From contig JAJEPU010000036.1 of assembly GCA_020686985.1 (NCBI GenBank), forward strand, positions 1 to 34,236: DNA of 34,236 bases. The letters are read 5' to 3'. The notes beneath the pieces were generated by a model that was given only the letters and a program-made list of their open reading frames with translations, made no database searches and had not been told where the DNA came from. Shown here piece after piece: positions 15,298 to 23,375 of the stretch. Source of the DNA: Brotaphodocola catenula. GTDB taxonomy: Bacteria; Bacillota; Clostridia; Lachnospirales; Lachnospiraceae. The position numbers and the translations under genes were made by a program. Within the stretch, counting starts at the first letter, position 1. Every line of letters starts with the position of its first letter.

Positions 15298-17459
15298 CTC
15301 AAATTTTCTCCCTCTTTTACACACGCTCTCCCGTTCAAAAAGTTCAAAATCCAGTTTGGAGCAGACCGATAATAGAGATGTGGAAATCCTGCAATCATCC
15401 GGTCACTCACATGCATGCACGCCCATTTTCTCGAAGAGAGTGGTTTCTCTGCGAGAAGTGCCGTTCCCGGATCAGTGCTGTCCCAGTAATGGAACTCATG
15501 TCCGCGGATTGCAACCCTGTCATTCTCCCCGCGCTCTGTTTTCTCTTTGTTTTTTCCGTTTTCTGTCTCATCCAGATTTTTTGACTCCATCTGATCTGGC
15601 ATCTGATCTGGCAACAAAGCAAGATTTGTTTGATTTGTTTTCAGTGTAATATATCCAAATCTTGAGAGTTTCTTTGTGCGGAATGCATCTGCATCGAGAA
15701 GACCAACCATCTTCCATTTTTTGCCATCTGGATCTTCGAGTGTGCGATGCAGATAGAGAAATCCTCCGCACTCTGCAAGAATCTTGATTTTCTTTGTCTG
15801 GTCTGTCCCTGCAATTCGGATGCTCTCAAGCATCGAGTGATTTTCCGAGAGCTCTCTCGCATACAGTTCCGGATAACCACCACCGAGAAGCAGAGCATCC
15901 AGATTTTCAGGAATTTTTTGATCATGGAGCGGGCTAAACGTCACAATCTCCCAGCCATTCTGTCTCAAAAATTCCAGATTCTCCTGATAATAAAAACAAA
16001 AGGCCTCATCCTGCGCAACTCCGATTCGACGGGTAGAAACCGTTGAAGACAATGGTGCAAGATCTTCAAGCGAAGCGCCTGTATGCTCTTCTTCTGAGTT
16101 TGTATTCTTGCAACTATTCTCTTTATAATCATAACCATTCTTTTCGTTCTTCTTATTCGTTTCCTTCTTCTCATGATCATTCAGATCTTGATCTTCTGCA
16201 ATCCCTGCAAGCGCGAGAAGTTTCGGAATATCGAGGCATTGTTCGAGACGATCCGCAAGTGCCCCCATATGTACGCGAAGCTTCTTCTGCTCATTCGGAA
16301 GTGTGAGTCCCAAATGACGGCTCTCAAGCTGTGCTTCTGGGCACTCCGGCACTGCACCGATCAGTTTGACACCGAGTTCCTCAATCAGCGGTCTCAATCT
16401 CTCTGTCATCATCGGGGAAGTTCTGTTTAAAATCACTCCGACAATCCGGCTATCCTTCTGATACTCAAGGAATCCCTTGATCAGCGCCGAAACTGAGCGA
16501 CTGCTCTTTTTTGCATCCACGACAAGAATTGCCGGCGTATCTGTGATTCTTGCAATCTCATAGCTTGAAGCCTGAAACGAGGTTCCCGCCACGCCGTCAT
16601 AATATCCCATCACGCCCTCGATCAATGCAAGCTCGTGATCGGCACTGCGCTCCTCAAAGAGCTGTCTGACTCCATCCTCATCGAGAAAGAAGCTGTCGAG
16701 GTTGCTTCCGGGGATTCCGAGTACATAGCGGTGAAACATCGGATCAATGTAATCCGGGCCACATTTGAAGGACACACAGGAAAGTCCCATTTTTGAAAAC
16801 AGGGCGAGAAGTCCCGATGTAATCACAGTCTTTCCGCTCCCACTCGCCGGAGCCGTCAGAAGAAGTCTCGGAATTCCCTCTCGTTTCTCTTCTCGTCGCT
16901 CTCTCCCGTCAAGCGTAATCACATAGACCGGATTCATTCCCTGCATCAGATGATAAGCGCCGAGCTGTTTTGCGCGAGATGCCTGAATACAGGTCACATC
17001 TGGAATTAACCCCCGTCGTGCGCAGTAGTCCGTGACCTGGCTGAGACTCTCAAGCGCAATCACATTGATGACGATGCGGACGGACGGATTTTTCTCAAAT
17101 AAAAGATCAAGGATCTCGGAAATGTTTCCCCCGCTTCCCCCGATAAATACCCGATCAGGAACCGGATAGCCGGACAGACACTCCGGCGCTCTTCCCTCCA
17201 CGACAACTGCCCGCTCCGCTGGAATTTCGACACGATTCAGATTTTCACGGATCAGCTCACAGCCCTCTTTTTTCTGCTCAAATGCATAGATCTGCCCCTG
17301 CGGTGCCATACAGATCGCCTCCACAGTCACTGAACCTGTCCCTGCTCCGATGTCGTAAATCACACTGTCAGGAGCAATCTCCAGCTTTGCAAGTGAGACA
17401 ACTCTGACTTCCTCTTTTGTCATCGGGATTTTCCCGCGCACAAACCATTCGTCTCTCAT
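15294..17459 (-). CDS. cbiT-cbiA: Fusion of CbiT (C15 methyltransferase/decarboxylase) and CbiA (cobyrinate a,c-diamide synthase)
   Basis: 721 residues in two enzymes. Residues 1-185 are CbiT: GKIPMTKEEVR at the start, SAM motif DIGAGTGS at 36-43 and FIGGSGGN at 105-112. It methylates C15 and decarboxylates C12 of the precorrin intermediate. Residues 198-721 are CbiA: P-loop APASGSGKT (203-211), FKCGPDYIDPMFH, EGVMGYYDG, and a C-terminal glutaminase with Cys564 in LAECGGF and HEFHYW at 654-659. It amidates the a and c side chains with ATP and glutamine. Two charged low-complexity insertions lie at 424-465, between the synthetase and glutaminase parts, and at 617-648. It overlaps cobK-cbiE by four bases and cobU by four bases. 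Confidence 0.92.
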   Translation of the reverse strand: MRDEWFVRGKIPMTKEEVRVVSLAKLEIAPDSVIYDIGAGTGSVTVEAICMAPQGQIYAFEQKKEGCELIRENLNRVEIPAERAVVVEGRAPECLSGYPVPDRVFIGGSGGNISEILDLLFEKNPSVRIVINVIALESLSQVTDYCARRGLIPDVTCIQASRAKQLGAYHLMQGMNPVYVITLDGRERREEKREGIPRLLLTAPASGSGKTVITSGLLALFSKMGLSCVSFKCGPDYIDPMFHRYVLGIPGSNLDSFFLDEDGVRQLFEERSADHELALIEGVMGYYDGVAGTSFQASSYEIARITDTPAILVVDAKKSSRSVSALIKGFLEYQKDSRIVGVILNRTSPMMTERLRPLIEELGVKLIGAVPECPEAQLESRHLGLTLPNEQKKLRVHMGALADRLEQCLDIPKLLALAGIAEDQDLNDHEKKETNKKNEKNGYDYKENSCKNTNSEEEHTGASLEDLAPLSSTVSTRRIGVAQDEAFCFYYQENLEFLRQNGWEIVTFSPLHDQKIPENLDALLLGGGYPELYARELSENHSMLESIRIAGTDQTKKIKILAECGGFLYLHRTLEDPDGKKWKMVGLLDADAFRTKKLSRFGYITLKTNQTNLALLPDQMPDQMESKNLDETENGKNKEKTERGENDRVAIRGHEFHYWDSTDPGTALLAEKPLSSRKWACMHVSDRMIAGFPHLYYRSAPNWILNFLNGRACVKEGENLR

Positions 17460-19102
17460 CTATCTGTGTATTCCTTTCCTCTCTCAATCAGTGCAACGGT
17501 CAGTTCTTTGATCTGTTGGTGCTGAAGTTCTTCCGCCTGCCCTGAAATTAATCTCTCATCCGCATAGCCCATGCGAATTCCGGCAGTGACTTTTACGCTT
17601 GCATACCCAATCTCCACAAGTTTTTCGCAGACTTCATGGAGAAAACTTCCGCTTCCGCCGAGAAGCAAAAATACTTTTTCGTGGTTATCAAGCAGTTCCC
17701 GCAGGTCTTCCGCCTCATAGCTTCGCCCATGCACACTCGAAAGATACCAGTCCTCCCAACTTGTCTGCATGCGGGAGGCAAGCGCCGACGGAGACGAGAT
17801 TCCGGCAAGCACATGGACATTCCACCCGCTCCCCGAAAACTGCTTTACCAGTGCACTGCTCCCGCTGTAAAATCCCGTATCCCCTGAGAGAATGACAGCG
17901 ACTTTTGTGATCGCGGATCCATCAGAAATAAAATTCTCATGACTCGTAAGCCACTGTGCAATCGCAGTCGCCTGAAAAAGTGGAATTTTCTGAGCCTGCT
18001 TCGCATACTGTGCAATATCCTGCAACATCCTCAGCGCACCGAAAACCACATCACACTCATTTAAAGTCTGAACGGCTCTGACCGTCAAGTCGCCACCACC
18101 GCCCATTCCCATTCCGATTAAAAACATTTGTCGGGCTTGATCATTCTGAGCAATTTCCTCATTCTGTCCAGTTGGATTTTCCAGACTTCTCTCTTCGCTT
18201 TTTCCAGTCAATTTATTTTGTCCAATTAAATCGTTCCACCCAGTTAGTTTGCTCTGCTCAGTCGATCTTGTCACATCCGCCTGCTCTGTCAAAAGCTGTT
18301 TTGCCGTTGCTGTTTGCGCATCGCGTGAACAGTAACGTTTTGCCTCGGCAAGCGAGATGCCCTCCTCATTTTCCGGACGGTTGATCACAAGAAATTTGAC
18401 TCCACACTGCTTGGATGCCTGCCATTTTTCCTGAAATCCGCCCCGCGCTCCCGACTCTTTCGTGACCATCCAGACTGCCTTTGTCTGATGCAAAAGTGCC
18501 TGATTCATCTCGACCGAAAACGGTCCCTGCATCGCAATCAAATGCGAACCATTGATTCCCATCTCCTCGCACTGAGCGAGAACCTTGCTGTCCGGAAGTA
18601 CTCTCGCAAAAAGGCGCGGAAGCAGAGTTTCTTTTTCGGCAAACACATGAAGTTCCCGACTTCCTGTCGTGAGCAGAATATTTCCTGTCTGCTTCTCAAG
18701 AAAATCTGAGGCTTCCTGCGTCGATGCAACGCGGTACATCCCATCCTCAAGCGTCTCCTCCTCCCGAAGCACACGATAACACGGAAGATCGAGCTCCTCG
18801 CAGACCGCTCGAACCTGTGCTGTCACCACTTTCGCATACGGATGAGTCGCATCAAGCACAAACGGCGGATTCTCTTTTTTCAAAAGTTCTTTCATCCCAT
18901 CCGCATCGAGAGCACCCTGATGAACCCCAACCCACTTACTTTCTGTCAAAAGGCTTTCTCCGTATTCAGAGACCACGCTGACAAGCACCGGCACCTGACT
19001 GCGCTGTGCAGTCTCCGCAAGTTCCCGTCCCTCCGAAGTTCCTCCGAATATCACAATTCTCCCCTTTTTTTTCATATATTTTTCCATATCATCATAATCC
19101 AT
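17456..19102 (-). CDS. cbiJ-cbiE: Fusion of CobK/CbiJ (precorrin-6A reductase) and CbiE (C5 methyltransferase)
   Basis: About 548 residues. The first 255 match precorrin-6A reductase: VIFGGTSEGREL near 20, DATHPYA near 87, LLTTGSREL near 145 and MVTKESG near 214. The last 220 match CbiE, a tetrapyrrole methylase: FLIGMGMGGGG, SGDTGFYSG and LAGISSPSALASRMQ. A linker of about 60 residues joins them, rich in Gln/Asn/Thr/Glu with repeated LTG/GQN units (18128-18313). Reduction and C5 methylation are close steps in the ring pathway, and CbiT, the partner of CbiE, starts the next gene. The start is uncertain: AAAGGAG lies 20 bases before the ATG at 19102; a TTG at 19108 or ATGs at 19087 and 19075 are alternatives. 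Confidence 0.9.
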   Translation of the reverse strand: MDYDDMEKYMKKKGRIVIFGGTSEGRELAETAQRSQVPVLVSVVSEYGESLLTESKWVGVHQGALDADGMKELLKKENPPFVLDATHPYAKVVTAQVRAVCEELDLPCYRVLREEETLEDGMYRVASTQEASDFLEKQTGNILLTTGSRELHVFAEKETLLPRLFARVLPDSKVLAQCEEMGINGSHLIAMQGPFSVEMNQALLHQTKAVWMVTKESGARGGFQEKWQASKQCGVKFLVINRPENEEGISLAEAKRYCSRDAQTATAKQLLTEQADVTRSTEQSKLTGWNDLIGQNKLTGKSEERSLENPTGQNEEIAQNDQARQMFLIGMGMGGGGDLTVRAVQTLNECDVVFGALRMLQDIAQYAKQAQKIPLFQATAIAQWLTSHENFISDGSAITKVAVILSGDTGFYSGSSALVKQFSGSGWNVHVLAGISSPSALASRMQTSWEDWYLSSVHGRSYEAEDLRELLDNHEKVFLLLGGSGSFLHEVCEKLVEIGYASVKVTAGIRMGYADERLISGQAEELQHQQIKELTVALIERGKEYTDR

Positions 19103-19131
19103 ATCCAAAACGATCTGACTTTCTCCTTTTT

Positions 19132-20301
19132 CTACTTACATACTGGCAGAATCGATAAATCTGCTCTGGCGACTGCGACCGTCACCCCATTGCATGCCGT
19201 CTTGTGAATCACAAGCTCCACCTTTTTCTGAGCATCATAATTGTCGTGATTACATTCTTTGTCTTTGCTGCTTTCCTGATTTTCCCGTATTTTCTTTTGA
19301 GATTCAGCCATTTCAGCAAACTGGCTTGCACCAAGAATCGCGGAGCGCTCACAGACATTTCCGACTCCTGTCACTTGACGCACAAACGCAGACTCCGTAA
19401 AATCTCCCTCGATACGCAAAAGTTCGTCTGACGAGTAGGTGACAAATGGGAGATTTTGCTCTCTTGCAAATGCGATCAGTCCCGCTTCCTCCCGCTTCAA
19501 ATCAATGCTTGCGATCTGCCTGACACTGCGAAGATCTAGATTTTCTTTTTCCAGTGTCTCTATAACCGCTGTCCGAATCGCCTCAAGCGGAGTCCCTTTC
19601 CGGCATCCGATTCCAAGCGTCGCAAACTGCGGAATCAGACGAAGCGTGGAAATCAGACTCAAAGGAAGCGCACATGTTGGAATTAAGCGATCCGTCACCC
19701 AGACATTTTGCTCACACTCGATCTGGTTTTCATAGCCATTTGGGCATCCTCCTTCAACCGGAAAATCGCTGAAAAATCCAACTTTTTCTCCGTCCACAAT
19801 TGCGCCTGCAATCTTCTTTGCAAGCTCCCGATCCGAGATCACGAGATTCCGTTCTTTCGCCCACTCATCAATCGCCGTCTTTCCCTGTACATCCGATGCC
19901 GTCGTGACAACCGATTGTGCGCCTATCATGTCTGCAATTCTCTCTGTCAGACGGTTCGCACCGCCGACATGACCGGACAAGAGGGAAATTACAAAATGTC
20001 CCTGCTCATCAACTGCAAGCACTGCGGGATCTGTCATCTTATCTTTTAGGTAAGGAGCAATCGCCCGAACTGCAATTCCCACTGCCCCGACATAGATCAG
20101 GGCATCTGCCTGTTCAAAGTGCTTTAACGTCCAGTCGCCCACCGAATCCGTTCGCTCCTGAATCCACGCATCTTCCGCTTCTGTCAAAAAACGCTTTGAT
20201 ATGTAACCTCTGCACACTTCACCATCATCCTGTAACCCACCAAGGATTTTTCGCAACTGCTCACTGCCCGCTCTCGTAAAACTGATTCCTGCAATTTTCA
20301 T
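19132..20301 (-). CDS. cbiG: Cobalt-precorrin-5A hydrolase CbiG
   Basis: 389 residues from the ATG at 20301, where MKIAGISFT starts as in homologues. The CbiG N-terminal and central parts show GAVGIAVRAIAPYL, SLLSGHVGGANRLTE and TASDVQGKTAIDEWA. The C-terminal domain shows LGIGCRKGTP, ASIDLKREEAGL and ESAFVRQVTGVGNVCERSA. It opens the lactone ring of cobalt-precorrin-5A with loss of acetaldehyde. An insertion of about 35 charged residues (19225-19330) separates the AILGA segment from the final TACNGVTVAVARA strand. The frame extends 34 codons upstream without family similarity. Upstream, 20302-20488 is T-rich short-repeat sequence with no gene. Confidence 0.93.
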   Translation of the reverse strand: MKIAGISFTRAGSEQLRKILGGLQDDGEVCRGYISKRFLTEAEDAWIQERTDSVGDWTLKHFEQADALIYVGAVGIAVRAIAPYLKDKMTDPAVLAVDEQGHFVISLLSGHVGGANRLTERIADMIGAQSVVTTASDVQGKTAIDEWAKERNLVISDRELAKKIAGAIVDGEKVGFFSDFPVEGGCPNGYENQIECEQNVWVTDRLIPTCALPLSLISTLRLIPQFATLGIGCRKGTPLEAIRTAVIETLEKENLDLRSVRQIASIDLKREEAGLIAFAREQNLPFVTYSSDELLRIEGDFTESAFVRQVTGVGNVCERSAILGASQFAEMAESQKKIRENQESSKDKECNHDNYDAQKKVELVIHKTACNGVTVAVARADLSILPVCK

Positions 20302-20488
20302 CGTTTTATTTCTTCTCTGTTTCGTTTCTTCTCTATATGTTCTATTTATTTTATATGTTTGCTGATCGATCTGCCGGTTCCCAACTTCTAAATGATTTTT
20401 CACAATCTTTCACGTCTTGACTTTTTACGCTCCGATTGTTCATTCCGACTACTCGCTCTGATTGTTCGCCATTCCATCTTTTTATGGT

Positions 20489-21700
20489 TTAACTTTGGGG
20501 CTTTTGGATTTTCCATTTCCGAAACATTGCATCCGCTCCACTGCTCTTGCCTGTGATTCCAAGTGCTGAAGAAAATGTGACGACCTCCGCGTGAAGGGTT
20601 CCGCCTGCCCATCTTTCCAGATGAATCTTCGCGGATTCAGCAGAATCCGTGAGAATCTGCTCTGCAAGTCCGACTCTCGCCTGATTCATATGTTCCAACG
20701 CTTCATCCGTCGTGTTGGAGCCGAGAATCCGATCCAGGAGATCCTGATTTTCTTGTTCTTCCTGTTTTTCCTGTTCTCCCAGTCTCAGAGCTGTCAAACG
20801 CGCCATCTCCTCCATTCGCCTGTCCCCGTACTTGGAATGAGTATCGGGAATTCCGGCTGAGACTTTGATCAGTTTTCCGATATGGCTCACAAAGAGAAGT
20901 TCTCTGACATTTTCTTCTCTCAGCATCTGCATTGAATCTGCGACGAAATTACTGCACAGGACGGCTTCGCCCATCGGGATTCCCATCGCCTCTCTCAAAA
21001 AGGTCTCTCCATAGTTTCCCGGTGCCATCAGAAGAACGTTCTCATTTGCAACCGTTTTCATATGAATATCGAGGCGGATCGTTGCAAGCAGAGCTTCTTC
21101 ACTCATCGGCTTGACGATTCCAGTTGTTCCAAGAACAGAGATTCCTCCCTGAATCCCAAGTTTCGGATTGAAGGTTTTCTTTGCCAGCTCCACTCCGCTT
21201 GGAATCGCGATCTGAATCCCAAGACATCCGCGAAACCCTAATCGATCCCGTTCCGCGTCAACCGCAGAGAGAATCATCTTTCTTGGAACCGGATTGATCG
21301 CATAATGACCAACCGGACAGGAAAGCCCCGGCTTTGTCACGATTCCGATTCCGATTCCGCCATCGAGATAGACTTCCGGATATTCTTCCAGCCAATATCC
21401 ACTTCCCGTCTGCCGTTTCGTTTCAAGCTCCGCTTCCGTAAGGATCGTCACGCATGCATAGACCCAGGATCCGTGTGTCACATCCGGGTCGTCGCCAGCA
21501 TCCTTCTGGACGCGCAGATACCCCTGACAGGGCTCCTCACTCTCGTACTCCGGCTTCCAGACGGCACTCTGTCCCTCTGGAAGTATCACTTCCACCCGCT
21601 CTGGCAGAGTTCCTCTCAATAGAAAAACGGCCGCAGCCCTTGCCGCAGCCGTCGCACATGCCCCTGTGGTAAATCCGCTCCGCAGTCTCTTCTCTTCCAT
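20489..21700 (-). CDS. cbiD: Cobalt-precorrin-5B C1-methyltransferase CbiD
   Basis: 403 residues. RSGFTTGACATAAARAA at the N-terminus, GGIGIGIVTKPGL near 133-145, AINPVPRKMI, GGISVLGTTGIVKPMSEEA and APGNYGE are CbiD hallmarks. The enzyme methylates C1 with SAM in the anaerobic (early cobalt) route. GGAGG stands about six bases before the ATG. It is the first gene of the cobalamin run and has its own strong promoter. A Glu/Gln-rich stretch near residue 305 (EQEKQEEQENQ) is probably another low-complexity insertion. With cbiG, cbiJ-E and cbiT-A it covers the middle of ring construction. Confidence 0.95.
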   Translation of the reverse strand: MEEKRLRSGFTTGACATAAARAAAVFLLRGTLPERVEVILPEGQSAVWKPEYESEEPCQGYLRVQKDAGDDPDVTHGSWVYACVTILTEAELETKRQTGSGYWLEEYPEVYLDGGIGIGIVTKPGLSCPVGHYAINPVPRKMILSAVDAERDRLGFRGCLGIQIAIPSGVELAKKTFNPKLGIQGGISVLGTTGIVKPMSEEALLATIRLDIHMKTVANENVLLMAPGNYGETFLREAMGIPMGEAVLCSNFVADSMQMLREENVRELLFVSHIGKLIKVSAGIPDTHSKYGDRRMEEMARLTALRLGEQEKQEEQENQDLLDRILGSNTTDEALEHMNQARVGLAEQILTDSAESAKIHLERWAGGTLHAEVVTFSSALGITGKSSGADAMFRKWKIQKPQS

Positions 21701-21727
21701 ATCTTCCTCCGGTTTTTTCTTGGCTCT

Positions 21728-21756
21728 ATTATAAAAAATATTAGTCCATTTTGCAA
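21728..21756 (-). promoter_or_regulatory. Promoter of the cobalamin gene run
   Basis: On the minus strand TTGCAA (21751-21756) and a perfect TATAAT (21728-21733) are 17 bases apart. The transcript would start near 21721, leaving a leader of only about 20 bases before cbiD. That is far too short for a cobalamin riboswitch (about 200 bases). Confidence 0.8.
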
Positions 21757-21806
21757 GAAAACTCGGAATTTTCCAGTTATTGTATTATATTACTTGAGAT
21801 TTTTCA

Positions 21807-22058
21807 TCAGAAATCCATACGATCTGAGCCATTTTTTGTATCTTCCTCTTTTCGGAGACTTTCTTCTCTGAGCTGTCTCTTTCGCTTTGTCATCAGTCCA
21901 CCGATCCGCCCGCTCTCCTTTGAGGTCAGCGCTTTCCAACCACCGGAGAGAACTCGTTCTTTCAAGCCCAGTTCTTCCGCAATCTCAAATTTCAGCAATT
22001 CTTCCTGTGTCATATGCTCCGGATCAAATATATTTTTTTCCTGCTTCTTTTTCGACAT
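21807..22058 (-). CDS. Alpha/beta-type small acid-soluble spore protein
   Basis: About 83 residues. The core KFEIAEELGL, SGGWKALTSKESGRIGG and LMTKRKR follows the alpha/beta-type SASP pattern, including the germination-protease target around FEIAEE and the GRIGG DNA-binding segment. Such proteins coat spore DNA in the forespore and are degraded on germination. This indicates a spore-former. The ATG at 22058 is chosen because homologues start with a short Lys-rich leader; its AAAGGAG lies 13 bases upstream inside the arm of a hairpin (see the site at 22059-22102). A GTG at 22070 is an alternative start but sits on top of that Shine-Dalgarno. The C-terminal 18 residues are variable. Confidence 0.85.
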   Translation of the reverse strand: MSKKKQEKNIFDPEHMTQEELLKFEIAEELGLKERVLSGGWKALTSKESGRIGGLMTKRKRQLREESLRKEEDTKNGSDRMDF

Positions 22059-22102
22059 AAAAACGGACACACTCCTTTCGCTTGGAGTATGCCCGCTTTT
22101 TT
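22059..22102 (-). terminator. Bidirectional terminator-like hairpin overlapping the SASP ribosome binding site
   Basis: CGGACACACTCC (22064-22075) and GGAGTATGCCCG (22084-22095) face each other across an 8-base loop. On the minus strand all 12 pairs form, two as G-U, and TTTTT follows directly (22059-22063), then the SASP ATG. On the plus strand TTTTTT follows too (22097-22102). The GGAG of the SASP Shine-Dalgarno lies in the stem. Confidence 0.7.
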
Positions 22103-22114
22103 ACAACTCTATTC

Positions 22115-22141
22115 GTGACTGTTCCGTCCTTTCACAGTCAC
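22115..22141 (-). other. Inverted repeat between pspC-like gene and SASP gene
   Basis: GTGACTGT (22115-22122) and ACAGTCAC (22134-22141) form a perfect 8-base stem with an 11-base loop that contains AAAGGA on the minus strand. It lies just upstream of the terminator-like hairpin. It could be an operator or part of an RNA structure; nothing in the sequence decides. Confidence 0.4.
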
Positions 22142-22185
22142 AACCAAACATTTCTTGAAACTTTCTCTCATCAATTGGATTTCTT

Positions 22186-22380
22186 TTAATATCCACTTCC
22201 CGGATTCTCCGGAATAATCACCGCTGCCAGAATGTAAGCGAGAAGTCCGGTTCCAGAACATGCGACGATCGCCCAGATCAGGCGCACCAATGTCGCATCC
22301 ACACCAAGATATTCTCCAATTCCTCCACATACTCCACAAATCATTCGATTCGTGGAAGAACGATATAATTTTCTATTCAT
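22186..22380 (-). CDS. PspC-domain membrane protein
   Basis: About 64 residues and essentially one PspC domain: KLYRSSTNRMICGVCGGIGEYLG, then VDATLVRLIWAIVACSGTG and a hydrophobic segment ending IIPEN. The two sequences quoted are the family signature in two pieces. PspC-like proteins sit in the cytoplasmic membrane and take part in envelope stress responses. The ATG at 22380 has AAGGA close upstream; an ATG four codons earlier is possible. It ends the PadR-HAAS-small protein-PspC series, which is a common order in Firmicutes. Confidence 0.88.
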   Translation of the reverse strand: MNRKLYRSSTNRMICGVCGGIGEYLGVDATLVRLIWAIVACSGTGLLAYILAAVIIPENPGSGY

Positions 22381-22413
22381 AAATTCCTTCATCTCCGTTT
22401 CTTTCTGTTTTTC

Positions 22414-22551
22414 TTACAACATTCGGTGGATCGCAACGCTCATATTGCTGACTCCACCCATCATCGCACCACAGGTCATGACTCCAACTCCAACCAGACA
22501 GAAGACAGCTCCTATAATCAATGTCCATTTCATCCATTTGCTCAGTTTCAT
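22414..22551 (-). CDS. 45-residue membrane protein, possible truncated DUF4097 leader
   Basis: The ATG overlaps the stop of the HAAS gene in ATGA, so translation is coupled; AAAGGAG lies 12 bases upstream. The product has a basic start (MKLSKWMKW), one hydrophobic helix (TLIIGAVFCLVGVGVMTCGAMMGG) in two parts TLIIGAVFCLVGVG and VMTCGAMMGG, and a short tail. In many relatives of this cluster the gene at this place encodes a DUF4097 protein that begins with such a basic, single-helix leader ending in a Gly-rich MGG. Here the reading frame stops straight after it, so this may be a remnant or an independent small protein. Confidence 0.5.
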   Translation of the reverse strand: MKLSKWMKWTLIIGAVFCLVGVGVMTCGAMMGGVSNMSVAIHRML

Positions 22552-23375
22552 TGTCCCGCATATCTCCTTTCTCCGTGCAGAATTCTACTGATCCAGTTTA
22601 CAATTCCTCTGATGCACCACGGCATAAAATGCAGATAAAGCAACCATGAAATCACAAAACCGATCAGTCCAAGACCCAGTGACAAAAGTCCGGCTCCAAT
22701 CACCACTATTCCGGCTCCAATATGGATAAAACTGGTCCCGATTCCCCATACAAAGCAAATCACTGCGCCGACAAAGGCGGTGATGGTCAGAGCTCCGACT
22801 CCGATCAGAATTGCCACCACAGACAGAACGCTGGCAAGCACAATACTCATAAAAACACTTCCCGTTCCAATCGCAAGCGGTGAGAGAACTGCAAGAATCG
22901 CAATGATAATTCCAACCTTCAAAAACCGTTTTCTCCGCTCTTTCGGAGAGATCGAATCCGCCGAGTTACTTTCCTTTTCTTCATTGAGATCTGAAAAATC
23001 ATGAAATCTCGAGTTCTCATAGGCATCCGCACCGCCGGATATCTTCTTTTCATCCTGATGCTCCGTCCACTCCACATCGATCGCGTCCGGCAGATCTTTG
23101 TGTTCCGTCATCTGGGTGTTCGGGTCGCGGAAACGCTCATCCTCGTATCCACTCTCTGTAAAGCTCCCTCCATCTTCAAGATTCCCATTCAGATCACTCC
23201 GAATAATCGCTGCCACACGCTCCGGGCTTCCAAATTCTTTCAAGGCTTCTTCCTCGCCCTCATCTCCGGCTTCCTCGAGATAATCGCGATAGTAGGCGAC
23301 TGCCTCCTCCCTCTCCTCATCGGGAATGTCCTGAAGCAGATATTCAAGCTGTCTCATAAATTCTTTCCGTGTCAT
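22548..23375 (-). CDS. DUF1700/HAAS-domain membrane protein
   Basis: 275 residues from the ATG at 23375. The N-terminus MTRKEFMRQLEYLL, then IPDEEREEAVAYYRDYLEEAG and EEALKEFGSPERVA, is the HAAS/DUF1700 domain. A charged linker of about 80 residues follows, then some five hydrophobic helices from residue 140 on, rich in Ile/Gly/Val. Proteins of this type are found next to PadR regulators and are thought to work with them at the membrane. The start is supported by GGAGGAG six bases upstream and by an ATGA overlap with the padR-like gene. The last residues overlap the start of the 45-residue protein. Confidence 0.88.
   Translation of the reverse strand: MTRKEFMRQLEYLLQDIPDEEREEAVAYYRDYLEEAGDEGEEEALKEFGSPERVAAIIRSDLNGNLEDGGSFTESGYEDERFRDPNTQMTEHKDLPDAIDVEWTEHQDEKKISGGADAYENSRFHDFSDLNEEKESNSADSISPKERRKRFLKVGIIIAILAVLSPLAIGTGSVFMSIVLASVLSVVAILIGVGALTITAFVGAVICFVWGIGTSFIHIGAGIVVIGAGLLSLGLGLIGFVISWLLYLHFMPWCIRGIVNWISRILHGERRYAGQ

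Noticed and set aside
22373-22561. 61-codon frame overlapping the 45-residue protein, with a closer Shine-Dalgarno.
   Set aside because: Its composition (many Trp, Asp, Cys, Arg) is not protein-like and the alternative frame gives a clean membrane leader coupled to the HAAS gene.
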